Of a stretch of 14,303 bases of DNA, positions 7,264 to 14,303 are shown piece by piece. The position numbers and the translations under genes are program-made. The stretch's first letter is position 1. Every line of letters begins with the position of its first letter. The stretch comes from JBBPYR01 sp038199755 (GTDB lineage: Bacteria > Chloroflexota > Ktedonobacteria > Ktedonobacterales > Ktedonobacteraceae). The stretch lies in NCBI GenBank assembly GCA_038199755.1, contig JBBPYR010000304.1:1-14303 (forward strand). The letters are read 5' to 3'. Under the pieces are notes generated by a model. That model was not told the DNA's origin. It saw only the letters and a program-made list of their open reading frames with translations, and made no database searches.

Positions 7264-9066
7264 TTATCTTCCAAGACGGGAGCGTAAACGTAAGAGCATT
7301 TGTGATACGGCTGGATTTATTGCGCCAAGAGGCCCTAATACGAAATTACATTCGCGCAAAGCATCTTCTAGTTTATTTTCGCGCTCATAAACCTGAGCAA
7401 GCAAAAAGCGAGTTTGATGGTCAGCAGGGTTAGCAATTAGCACATCTACCAAGGCATGTTCAGCCGTTGGCAGCTGATTCATGCGTAAGGCAAGATAGCC
7501 AAGTGATACCTGAAACGAATTTTGTTTGGGTGCCAGAGCTGCCGCCTCTTGATACGCACGGAACGCGCTCTCTAGTTGATTCGTTCGCTCATAGCATTGA
7601 CCCAAGCGATGGTGCGTCTCCGCATCCTTAGGATTGAGACGCACAGACTGAATATAGATCGGCATAGCCTGAAATGGCTGCTGGCGCAAAAAAAGATACA
7701 CATCGGCAAGCAACTTATGCGTTTCCGCGTCTTCTGAGTTGAGTTGTAGGGAGCGCTCATAGGCACGTTGTGCCAAGTCGGGTTGTGGTGGCACACGACG
7801 TGCGAAAACTTGCCCAAAAATCTTATGCACAACAGCATTATTTGGCTCAAGCGAGTGGGCCTGCTGCACCGCTTGATACGCCGTTTCGATACGCCCACTC
7901 GCCAAGCTACTGAAAGCGGCAGCAATATGCGGTGCCGCTGGCCCCGTGGTCGTTGGGGGACGAGGCGCAGAAGCAGGAAGAGAAGGATTCGGAGGTGTAA
8001 CGGGCGTGCCAGAATTTTTTAGCAAGGATGCATCACTGTTCGGCGTTTGTGAATTGGCTCCTCCCAGTTGCATTCCAGGCGACACCACTACCGTGGGTGG
8101 AATGATATTGACTGGTGGCAGGTTCATGATAGCACGCTCCATCTCAAGCGCACTACTCCATCGCTCATCTACTTTGTACGCCAACGCCTTCATTACCACC
8201 TGCTCAAAAGCGAGCGAGACATCAGGTCGCAACACATGCACGAGAGGAAACACGAAAATGTTAGGCTTATTGTTACTGGCATCATGGCGCGTCAACACCT
8301 TGTGGAGCGTGGCCCCCAACGCGTAGAGATCACTCCGTGGCTCTGGATCGCCCAACAACTGCTCTGGTGGTGCATAGCCCATAGTAGAAATGACCGTGGC
8401 CTGTTGGCCTTGTCCCTGCAAGGAACGAGCAATACCAAAGTCTATCAGTTTGACCTCATCCTGCGTTGTCACCATAATATTCGATGGTTTGAGATCGCGA
8501 AAGATGATCGGCGGCTCCTGACGATGCAAATACACCAGCACGCTACATACCTGTTGCGCCCAGCTACGCACACGTGCCTCGGCCACACCCCGTGCCCCGT
8601 TGACACCAAGCACGTTGCCTTCCTTCTCCACCACATCACCCAAGGTGCGCCCATCAATGTAATCCATAACCAAATAATGCTTTCCATACTCCACAAAAAA
8701 GTCACGTACACGTGGAATACAGGGATGATTGAGATCAAGCAAAAGCGTTGCTTCACGGGTAAACCATTCTACCGATTGAGCCCGCTCCGCTTCAGTGTGG
8801 AACTCGTCAAGCATCTCTTTTACCGCGCAGGGTCGATTAAAGCGCGTATCGATGGCACGATAGACTGCACCCATGCCACCTGCGGCAACGAGCCTCTCAA
8901 TTTTGTAACGCGCCCCCGAAAGCTCTACTCCTGGCTGTAGACGACGATTACTATTTTGTATGAGCGATGGAGTCGCTGGAGCAGCACCACCCGCTCCATT
9001 TTGTGGTGTAAAAGGAGTATTCATCGATGAAACATTTCTTGGGTCAGATGCATAATCATTTGCCAT
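7264..9066 (-). CDS. Ser/Thr protein kinase with C-terminal tetratricopeptide repeats
   Basis: This is a Hanks-type kinase (PknB-like) of 600 residues. Residues 1-50 are low-complexity; the kinase domain spans about 53-315. Seen: glycine loop A-A-G-G-M-G-A-V (61-68), catalytic K83 in A-V-K-E, helix-C E105, catalytic loop F-R-D-L-K-P-S-N (189-196) with D191, D-F-G (209-211), G-Y-A-P-P-E-Q (230-236) and S-D-L-Y-A-L-G. The catalytic loop has Phe in place of the usual His, a variant I believe occurs in other bacterial kinases of this type. A Pro-rich linker (about 318-378) leads to tetratricopeptide repeats (about 380-590) for protein binding. There is no transmembrane helix, so it is probably cytoplasmic. 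The phosphatase gene follows immediately on the same strand, making a likely kinase/phosphatase pair. The start ATG has only a weak ribosome site. Confidence 0.95.
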   Translation of the reverse strand: MANDYASDPRNVSSMNTPFTPQNGAGGAAPATPSLIQNSNRRLQPGVELSGARYKIERLVAAGGMGAVYRAIDTRFNRPCAVKEMLDEFHTEAERAQSVEWFTREATLLLDLNHPCIPRVRDFFVEYGKHYLVMDYIDGRTLGDVVEKEGNVLGVNGARGVAEARVRSWAQQVCSVLVYLHRQEPPIIFRDLKPSNIMVTTQDEVKLIDFGIARSLQGQGQQATVISTMGYAPPEQLLGDPEPRSDLYALGATLHKVLTRHDASNNKPNIFVFPLVHVLRPDVSLAFEQVVMKALAYKVDERWSSALEMERAIMNLPPVNIIPPTVVVSPGMQLGGANSQTPNSDASLLKNSGTPVTPPNPSLPASAPRPPTTTGPAAPHIAAAFSSLASGRIETAYQAVQQAHSLEPNNAVVHKIFGQVFARRVPPQPDLAQRAYERSLQLNSEDAETHKLLADVYLFLRQQPFQAMPIYIQSVRLNPKDAETHHRLGQCYERTNQLESAFRAYQEAAALAPKQNSFQVSLGYLALRMNQLPTAEHALVDVLIANPADHQTRFLLAQVYERENKLEDALRECNFVLGPLGAINPAVSQMLLRLRSRLGR

Positions 9067-9118
9067 AAGTTGTACACCGCTCTATACTGTTTTGAACCCG
9101 TTGTATGGTATACATTCT

Positions 9119-9124
9119 ATTATA
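9119..9124 (-). promoter_or_regulatory. Candidate -10 element for the kinase/phosphatase unit
   Basis: The minus strand reads TATAAT here, 52 bases before the kinase ATG. No good -35 hexamer stands 16 to 18 bases upstream, so either an activator is needed or this is a chance match. If used, transcription would begin near 9112. Confidence 0.4.
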
Positions 9125-9328
9125 AGCTATCTCCTGGCAAAAGCCATAAAAAAGCACGAATTTGCAAGGAATAACTTGCCCATAAAAAGTTTTCCTACTA
9201 TAGACGAGTTCAAGAATACATTTTGTTCATGATACAACAGCTATCATCATATTTCAGGAATTATAGCATATCTTGCTAGCTCTGGTCAGTAGTACAACTC
9301 ACAAGCTCGCAATGAAATCCTTCACACC

Positions 9329-9395
9329 AGTAGGGATGTCCCTTACCTACTCGTTGCTAGATGAGTATTGGATGCCCATAAGGGACATCCCTACT
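9329..9395. repeat. Dispersed intergenic repeat, copy 2: perfect 17-base inverted repeat
   Basis: Arms 9329-9345 and 9379-9395 are perfect reverse complements (each contains the near-palindrome AGGGATGTCCCT or its complement) around a 33-base loop. The 23 bases at 9322-9344 are an exact reverse-strand copy of 3199-3221 after nuoC. Each arm is itself almost palindromic, so small hairpins and one large one are possible. It lies 84 bases before the beta-propeller start codon. Confidence 0.9.
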
Positions 9396-9479
9396 GACTT
9401 TTATATGTTGTAACAGGCTCTCAAGCGGAATTATTAGCAGCTCAACTATAGTACCATAAGGGTAGGGAGATGTCCAGCA

Positions 9480-10748
9480 ATGACACAAAAACCCGCGCTT
9501 TTAATCCTTATTCTCTTAAACGTAGCAGTACTACTATATAGTACATATAGTACATCCTTACCTGCTTACGCTGACACCTATCCCATTTTAGGCACATTGC
9601 ATGCTGGCAAAAATCCAGAGGCATTGGCACTAGATGAGGATACCCATATCTTATATATAGCATTCGAGTCCCCCGGCGTCGTTGCCGCTTTCGATCCTAT
9701 TCACTCCCTGATTCGCTGGCGCGTTCCGTTAGGGGAGGTCGCAACAGATATACAGGTAGATAGTCGCAATCACCACGTCTATGTTGCCACAACATCATAC
9801 AGCCAGAGACGGGGCATTCTTTCCATCCTCGATGGCGCAACCGGACATCTGTTAGCCAGCACATTCGTCAGCTTCGGCGATAATGGCATCGCCCTCGACC
9901 CACAACGCCAACGCGTCTACGTGACGAATCCCGATAGCGGTATTGTCTCCTCAATCACGCTTCCTACAACCCTTACAGCAGGACAACAATTAACAAGAAC
10001 CGAACTGCATATCACCCCACACCCAAGCGCACTAGGTGTGAACAGTCGCCTCGGTCGGCTCTACATTGCCGACAGCGAAGCACATACTATAACTGTTCTC
10101 GACGAAAACACCGGACGCCCCATAGCAACGATCCCCGTGGGCAAAGCACCGCTGCACCCCATCCGCGTTGACGAGGCCACTAGCTATGTCTACATCGTCT
10201 GCTCTAGCAGCCAGGAAGTCGATGTCATTGATGGCAAAACGAATCGCGTTATTGCCCGACCGCTGGCATTACCCTACCCTGAAGGCATAGATATCAGCAC
10301 GACGACAGGACGCATCTATGTGGCCGATGAAGGCTCAAAAGAAGACGGTGGTGGCCCCAATAATTCGGGAACAACACTCACCGTCATTGATGGGCACAGC
10401 TTCGTCACACTGGGAACACTACAAATCGGCAAGGCACCTGATGGCGTCGTGGTTGACTCTGCCCTCCACCGTGTCTATGTCGCGGCAGAGGGCAGCGATG
10501 CTGTCGTAGAAGTGGCCGACAGCACCAGCATACCGCTACAAGCATCGGCGATTAGTCAAACGCTCGCCGCTCGCCAGGCGGTGAATGTGCTGCAACAGGC
10601 GACGATCATCACCCTTATTCTCATGCTTTTGACGCTTGTCGGGGCGACACTATTCGCCCTGTCACCGCGTTTGCGTGTGCGGGAAAGCCCTCAAACTCGG
10701 CCAGACGACGTGTCGTCTCGCTCAAGGACGCATAGCCTTCCGCAGTAA
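9480..10748 (+). CDS. Membrane-anchored YVTN-type beta-propeller protein
   Basis: The 422-residue protein starts with a signal or anchor helix (about 6-31, ending L-P-A-Y-A-D). It then carries about seven repeats of the form V-Y-V-A-x, followed by I-T-V-L-D-x-x-T-G-R: near residues 58, 100, 147, 194, 237, 279 and 332. This spacing is that of a YVTN/NHL-like seven-blade propeller. A second hydrophobic helix at about 374-395 is followed by a basic, hydrophilic tail, so the propeller should face outward and be held in the membrane. Such propellers usually bind proteins or ligands; nothing catalytic is visible, and the partner is unknown. The ATG has GGGAG 10 bases upstream. The last 128 bases run antisense over the end of the convergent HisD-like gene, and the tail after the helix (from about residue 398) has low-complexity composition. 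Confidence 0.88.
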   Translation: MTQKPALLILILLNVAVLLYSTYSTSLPAYADTYPILGTLHAGKNPEALALDEDTHILYIAFESPGVVAAFDPIHSLIRWRVPLGEVATDIQVDSRNHHVYVATTSYSQRRGILSILDGATGHLLASTFVSFGDNGIALDPQRQRVYVTNPDSGIVSSITLPTTLTAGQQLTRTELHITPHPSALGVNSRLGRLYIADSEAHTITVLDENTGRPIATIPVGKAPLHPIRVDEATSYVYIVCSSSQEVDVIDGKTNRVIARPLALPYPEGIDISTTTGRIYVADEGSKEDGGGPNNSGTTLTVIDGHSFVTLGTLQIGKAPDGVVVDSALHRVYVAAEGSDAVVEVADSTSIPLQASAISQTLAARQAVNVLQQATIITLILMLLTLVGATLFALSPRLRVRESPQTRPDDVSSRSRTHSLPQ

Positions 10749-11952
10749 GATAGGCCAAGCCGGTCCGCTTCAAAAAGTCGAACACCGTGGTGCAGGAGAA
10801 AGTATGGGCAAAACCGCCAGTCGGCAAAACCGCGTTCGTGCCAATACTATAATTTCCTGTACAATACGGCGTGTATGGCCCAAGCAGAATCTCACCCGCG
10901 TTTTTCAACTCTGGCAACAGGGCGAACGGCTCAAGAACCTGCACTTCGAGATGCTCAGGGGCATACTCATTCACAAATTGCACCGCCTCGCGCATCGACG
11001 GAGCTAACACCATACCACTCGTACCTTCTGGCTTCTCAAAGTTCGTGTAGCAAAAGGTGTAGCGCGGCTCCGGCAATTGGGCCATCTTTTCCCGCAGCAG
11101 CGGCAACACCGCGTCAATTAAGGCCCGGCTATCCGTCACCAGTAAGCTCGAAGAATCGGGGCCATGCTCAGACTCAATCAAGAGGTCACGTGCCAGCAGT
11201 TCAGGGTCAGCACTGTCATCGGCCAGCAGGATAGACTCGCTGGGGCCAGCAGGCAAGCCGACATCAGTTGTACCATAAAGCAAACGCTTGGCCGCAGATA
11301 CATAAGGATTGCCGGGGCCAGTGATCTTTCGCACCCGTGGTATACTCTCTGTCCCATAAGCGAGAGCTGCGATAGCATGTGGGCCACCGATACGATAAAT
11401 CTCATGCACGCCACACAAATCGGCTGCCACCAGTGATGCATCATCGACCTTGCCATCAGGTCCTGGCGGTGTTGCCACTACGATGTGCGGCACACCCGCG
11501 ATACTGGCCGGAGTTGCCAGCATGTACATCACCGACGGAAAGGCACCTTTGCCACGTGGCACATACAGGCCAACGCTGGTAATCGGTGTAATCTTCTCGC
11601 CCGCCATCACCCCCGGTGCCACCTGCGTAAATACCTGCTCAGGCGGCAACTGTTGCTGGTGATACGTTCGTACATTGCGAATAGCGTGTTTGATCGCGTC
11701 GTAGACATCTTTATCCAGCGTCTGATGAGCACGCTCGATCTCCTCACGGCTCACCCGCAACTGCTGCGCGGTTAGCTTGACGTGATCAAAACGCTCCATA
11801 AACTCCAGTAAAGCCTCATCGCCGCGATCGCGTACCGCATGCACAATCGGGCGTACATAGTCCAATAAATCATCAATCTTGACCTCAGCACGCCGCAATA
11901 AACGGGTGTACTGCGCCGCGTCAAGCTGTGCTAGCTCATAAAAATGGGTCAT
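10621..11952 (-). CDS. Histidinol dehydrogenase family protein (HisD-like, substrate uncertain)
   Basis: HisD oxidises histidinol to histidine with NAD and a zinc ion. This 443-residue protein has the family fold throughout: Y-V-P-R-G-K, T-G-P-G-N-P-Y-V, P-A-G-P-S-E-S (234-240), S-E-H-G-P-D-S (261-267) and the catalytic pair E333-H334 in N-E-Y-A-P-E-H-L-E. Compared with the E. coli enzyme as I remember it, the zinc ligands Q259, H262, D360 and H419 correspond to E260, H263, N367 and H426, and H367 of the histidinol site corresponds to A374. Two ligand changes plus loss of that histidine suggest a paralog acting on another alcohol. No other his genes are nearby; an MFS transporter gene lies 26 bases upstream on the same strand. 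Start ATG has GGAGG at 7 bases. The 3' end overlaps the convergent propeller gene. Confidence 0.85.
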   Translation of the reverse strand: MTHFYELAQLDAAQYTRLLRRAEVKIDDLLDYVRPIVHAVRDRGDEALLEFMERFDHVKLTAQQLRVSREEIERAHQTLDKDVYDAIKHAIRNVRTYHQQQLPPEQVFTQVAPGVMAGEKITPITSVGLYVPRGKGAFPSVMYMLATPASIAGVPHIVVATPPGPDGKVDDASLVAADLCGVHEIYRIGGPHAIAALAYGTESIPRVRKITGPGNPYVSAAKRLLYGTTDVGLPAGPSESILLADDSADPELLARDLLIESEHGPDSSSLLVTDSRALIDAVLPLLREKMAQLPEPRYTFCYTNFEKPEGTSGMVLAPSMREAVQFVNEYAPEHLEVQVLEPFALLPELKNAGEILLGPYTPYCTGNYSIGTNAVLPTGGFAHTFSCTTVFDFLKRTGLAYLTAEGYASLSETTRRLAEFEGFPAHANAVTGRIVSPRQASKA

Positions 11953-11978
11953 AACTCTTCCTCCCTTACACCTACATT

Positions 11979-13397
11979 TTACCCTTTTGCAGCTCTGTTT
12001 GCACGCTCAGCCGCTTCAGTATCGGAGCGCATCCAGCCCGCCCCAAAAACACCGATCAGGCCAGCAATAATCAAAGCAGGCGTACAGGTCCACAACAGGG
12101 CAACGCTCAAGTCCTGTCCCGCCACACCAAGCTTAAAATGCATACCATGGGTGGGATCAAATGAGGTCGCCAGCACGCCCACCAGCGTCGGCGAAAAGGC
12201 ATCGCCCAGCAAATGCGCGAACAGCAAGGACACCGAAATGGCAGAGGCCCGCAACACGGATGGCACCACGTCCATTGTCGCCGCCGTGCTTGGCCCTGTA
12301 TACACGCTGACCAGCAGCGTTGTCAGGACGAAGAAGATCGTAAAGACAGTAAAATTATGGAACGTGACGGCGGCAGCAAACGCTGGCGCGGCCAGCAAGA
12401 AACCAATGCCACAGACCAGCACCCGCGCACCTGGAAAACGCTTATTCAGGGCATCGGCCATATAGCCACCAAGCACCGTGCCCGCTATCCCTGCCAGCAC
12501 AATTACCGCACCAGAAAACAGGCCAGCAGCACCGGAGCTCAAGCCAAACGTATCCTTCTGTTGCAGATATGTTGGCAAAAATACCACATTCACGCCAAGC
12601 ACAAAGAAGGCAAAGACCTGCATCACAATCAAGACGGCCAGCGTTTTAATACGCAGTAGCGACAAAAATTGCTTGAACGCGTTCGCGGAAACATGGATGG
12701 TATGCGTCGCCTCTTCAATCTCTGGCGCGCCCCCGATTTCGGCTATCTCCTGTTCCGCTGCCTCGTCATCGGCCTGATTGCGTCGTGGTTCACGCACACG
12801 CCAGACGAACCATGCCAGCAGCAACCCCGGAATACCTGTGAAGATAAAGGCCAGTCGCCAACTACCCGGATAGAGACCAGCAACCGCACCACCGACACCA
12901 AAGCCCACCAGGATGCCGAACAACTGCGCTGTACTCCACCAGCTCATGATGCGGGAGCGTTTCGAGCGTGCGAAACAATCACCCATCAAGGCGGTCCCAG
13001 CTGGAAAATAGCCCGCCTCACCAATGCCAAGCATCATGCGCGAAATAAAAAGCGTGCTAAAATTGCTTGCCAGGGCGGTAGCGGCAGTGGCAACGCTCCA
13101 CACCGCGACGCACGCGGCAACCACATTTTTTCGTTTGGCGCGATCCGCCCAGATGCCGAGCGGAATGGTGCCGAGCGTGTAGATCACAATAAAGGCGGTG
13201 GCAAGCGAACCGATGCCATCCAAGCCAAAACCGAGTTCTTTCGCGACCACATTAGCCGCCCCGGTCAGCACATTTCGATCAAGATAATTCAGGAAGCTAA
13301 TAAGGTACATAACCCAGAATACCGAGCGTGCGTAGCGAGCGGTGATACGCGGATTTTTGTCCGTGCCAACATCGGCAGAGGAAGCAATTTCACTCAT
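11979..13397 (-). CDS. Major facilitator superfamily transporter
   Basis: The 472-residue protein has about 12 hydrophobic helices in two halves joined by an acidic cytoplasmic loop (D-D-E-A-A-E-Q-E). Motif A is seen as G-I-W-A-D-R-A-K-R-K-N at about 81-91 between helices 2 and 3. N-Y-L-D-R in helix 1 and G-I-G-E-A-G-Y-F-P-A-G-T in helix 4 are like the Spinster and organic-anion (ACS) branches. It probably moves a small organic acid or similar molecule with protons; the substrate cannot be read from sequence. I chose the ATG at 13397, which has AGGAG 9 bases before it; the ATG at 13406 touches that AGGAG and leaves no spacing. The HisD-like gene follows after 26 bases, so the two are probably one transcript. 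Confidence 0.93.
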   Translation of the reverse strand: MSEIASSADVGTDKNPRITARYARSVFWVMYLISFLNYLDRNVLTGAANVVAKELGFGLDGIGSLATAFIVIYTLGTIPLGIWADRAKRKNVVAACVAVWSVATAATALASNFSTLFISRMMLGIGEAGYFPAGTALMGDCFARSKRSRIMSWWSTAQLFGILVGFGVGGAVAGLYPGSWRLAFIFTGIPGLLLAWFVWRVREPRRNQADDEAAEQEIAEIGGAPEIEEATHTIHVSANAFKQFLSLLRIKTLAVLIVMQVFAFFVLGVNVVFLPTYLQQKDTFGLSSGAAGLFSGAVIVLAGIAGTVLGGYMADALNKRFPGARVLVCGIGFLLAAPAFAAAVTFHNFTVFTIFFVLTTLLVSVYTGPSTAATMDVVPSVLRASAISVSLLFAHLLGDAFSPTLVGVLATSFDPTHGMHFKLGVAGQDLSVALLWTCTPALIIAGLIGVFGAGWMRSDTEAAERANRAAKG

Positions 13398-13406
13398 GTA
13401 GTACAT

Positions 13407-13411
13407 CTCCT
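13407..13411 (-). promoter_or_regulatory. Ribosome binding site that fixes the transporter start
   Basis: The minus strand reads AGGAG here. It abuts the ATG at 13406 but is 9 bases from the ATG at 13397, so the second ATG is the likely start. Confidence 0.75.
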
Positions 13412-13548
13412 AGGTAGGGGATAGCAAACGGGCGAATATATCAGGCGAAACAATCCCGATATCGCTCTTACCATACCATAGAATACGGCGTTGTGGAAGA
13501 GCAAAACTGCTTCTAGCAACCGTTCAATTGCGTAGTGGTGGTTCTGTA

Positions 13549-13571
13549 TGAAATACCACACTGGTATTTCA
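13549..13571. promoter_or_regulatory. Perfect 23-base palindrome, candidate operator
   Basis: Ten-base arms, TGAAATACCA and its exact reverse complement, surround CAC. It lies in the 207-base divergent gap between the transporter (minus) and the phospholipase D-like gene (plus), 33 bases before the latter's ATG. The symmetry and size suit a dimeric repressor. There is no T tract, so it is not a terminator. No clear promoter hexamers were identified around it. Confidence 0.5.
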
Positions 13572-13604
13572 GAATGCCACGAAAAAGTATTTTTAGGAGA
13601 AGTC

Positions 13605-14303
13605 ATGTTTCGTAGGATACGTAATCGTAAAACCCTCCTTCTTTCTCTCCTCGCAACGTTTCTTTGCCTGCTCCTTTCCGTGTTTACCTTCGGCACTATT
13701 TATGCAGCGAAAACAGGCAACACGCTAGGAACCACAGCATCAAGCGGGCAAGACGCCAATTACAGCAATCATCTGTCGCTCAATCCAGCACGCAAGCGTA
13801 AGTCTCCCACCCCAACGCCAATCAGACATAAGACGCCGACACCGACACCCACGACTGCTATACCCATCGCCACAGTCACCACCGGCGTTACCGCAACCGC
13901 GACCCCTCCGCCAGTTAGCTCCTCCGGCGTCAAGCTCTTTGTCGAGCCGGACGCGGGCGAACAAGTCATCCTCAGCGGCATCAACAACGCCCAAAAGTCC
14001 GTTTGGCTAGAACTGTATCTGCTGACCGATACCAATGTCATTCAAGCAGTAGAGAATGATGCCAAAAACGGTCTCGATGTGCGTGTGATGCTAGAACCAC
14101 ACCCCTACGGTGGTGGCTCACCGACAAGCACCGAAGCAGCCTTGAAAGCGGCAGGCGTACAAGTAGCGGACACCAATCCTGCTTTTGCCTTGACACACGA
14201 AAAAGGTATGATTATCGACGGTAGCACCGCCTATATCATGACCACCAATCTCACCTATTCGGCCCTCAACGGCAAGAACCGCGAATATGGCATCATCGAT
14301 ACC
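13605..14303 (+). CDS. Secreted phospholipase D-like protein, 3' end cut by the window
   Basis: Read directly from 13605, the frame stays open for 233 codons to the window edge. Residues 1-9 are basic (M-F-R-R-I-R-N-R-K), 10-34 are a hydrophobic signal helix with likely cleavage after I-Y-A, and about 67-103 is a Pro/Thr-rich spacer. A PLD-superfamily domain begins near 108. One HxKxxxxD motif is seen: H198, K200, D205, with N215 ten residues later, matching the family's catalytic half-site. The enzyme class usually has two such motifs; the second would lie beyond the edge. The ATG is preceded by AGGAGA at 4 bases. It is likely exported and acts on a phosphodiester such as a lipid or nucleic acid; which one cannot be told from this half. 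Confidence 0.88.
   Translation, partial: MFRRIRNRKTLLLSLLATFLCLLLSVFTFGTIYAAKTGNTLGTTASSGQDANYSNHLSLNPARKRKSPTPTPIRHKTPTPTPTTAIPIATVTTGVTATATPPPVSSSGVKLFVEPDAGEQVILSGINNAQKSVWLELYLLTDTNVIQAVENDAKNGLDVRVMLEPHPYGGGSPTSTEAALKAAGVQVADTNPAFALTHEKGMIIDGSTAYIMTTNLTYSALNGKNREYGIIDT

Larger units (their letters stand above)
9067..9479. other. 413-base divergent intergenic region
   Basis: It lies between the kinase gene (minus) and the beta-propeller gene (plus), so it must hold both promoters. I see a TATAAT for the minus strand at 9119-9124, the long inverted repeat at 9329-9395, and a ribosome site GGGAG at 9465-9469 for the plus-strand gene. A possible plus-strand promoter is TTGTAA (9408-9413) with TATTAG (9432-9437), 18 bases apart, but the match is poor. 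No open frame with a ribosome site and no tRNA-like fold was found. Confidence 0.6.

Noticed and set aside
8068..8940. Plus-strand open frame of 290 codons
   Set aside because: It is antisense to the kinase domain, has no ribosome site, and its translation is rich in His, Arg and Thr as expected for a shadow frame.
9322..9395. CRISPR array or insertion-sequence ends
   Set aside because: There are only two arms in inverted orientation with no regular spacers, and no transposase frame lies between or beside them.
12669..13424. Plus-strand open frame of 251 codons
   Set aside because: It is antisense to the MFS transporter, and its composition (Gly, Arg, His, Asn) is that of a shadow frame.

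Overview
The window looks like chromosome of a member of the Chloroflexota, probably Ktedonobacteria-like. This is an inference from gene content: a respiratory complex I cluster beside a Ser/Thr kinase with a tetratricopeptide tail, a membrane-anchored PP2C phosphatase with a large exported domain, and a short dispersed GGGATGTCCC-type intergenic repeat. No lineage marker gene such as rRNA is present. Base composition is moderate and coding density is high.

Left part (about 1-4460, all minus strand, so read right to left): a complex I (NDH-1) operon in the order nuoA, nuoC, a two-helix membrane protein of unknown function, nuoD, nuoH. It is driven by a good sigma-70-type promoter at 4424-4452. 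nuoB, which normally lies between nuoA and nuoC, is absent, and nuoA overlaps nuoC directly. The operon presumably continues past the left edge, although the last 125 bases hold no gene and carry a run of 12 C.

Middle (4465-9066, minus strand): a signalling pair. A Ser/Thr protein kinase with a TPR tail is followed almost without gap by a PP2C phosphatase with a signal/anchor helix, about 355 exported residues, a second transmembrane helix, a long disordered linker and a C-terminal catalytic domain. A long perfect hairpin after the phosphatase separates this unit from the nuo promoter. The phosphatase linker carries three P-T-x-x-D motifs, which resemble sites recognised by FHA domains once phosphorylated.

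The 413-base gap at 9067-9479 separates the kinase from a divergent gene and holds a 17-base inverted repeat. One of its arms belongs to a 23-base sequence found exactly, in opposite orientation, after nuoC at 3199-3221. The divergent gene (9480-10748, plus) encodes a membrane-anchored YVTN-type beta-propeller. Its 3' end overlaps by 128 bases the end of a convergent HisD-family dehydrogenase gene (10621-11952, minus).

Right part: the HisD-family enzyme is the second gene of a two-gene unit with an MFS transporter (11979-13397, minus). Two zinc-ligand positions of histidinol dehydrogenase appear changed, so the pair may import and oxidise a different substrate. Beyond a 207-base divergent gap with a perfect 23-base palindrome, a secreted phospholipase D-like protein starts at 13605 and runs off the right edge.
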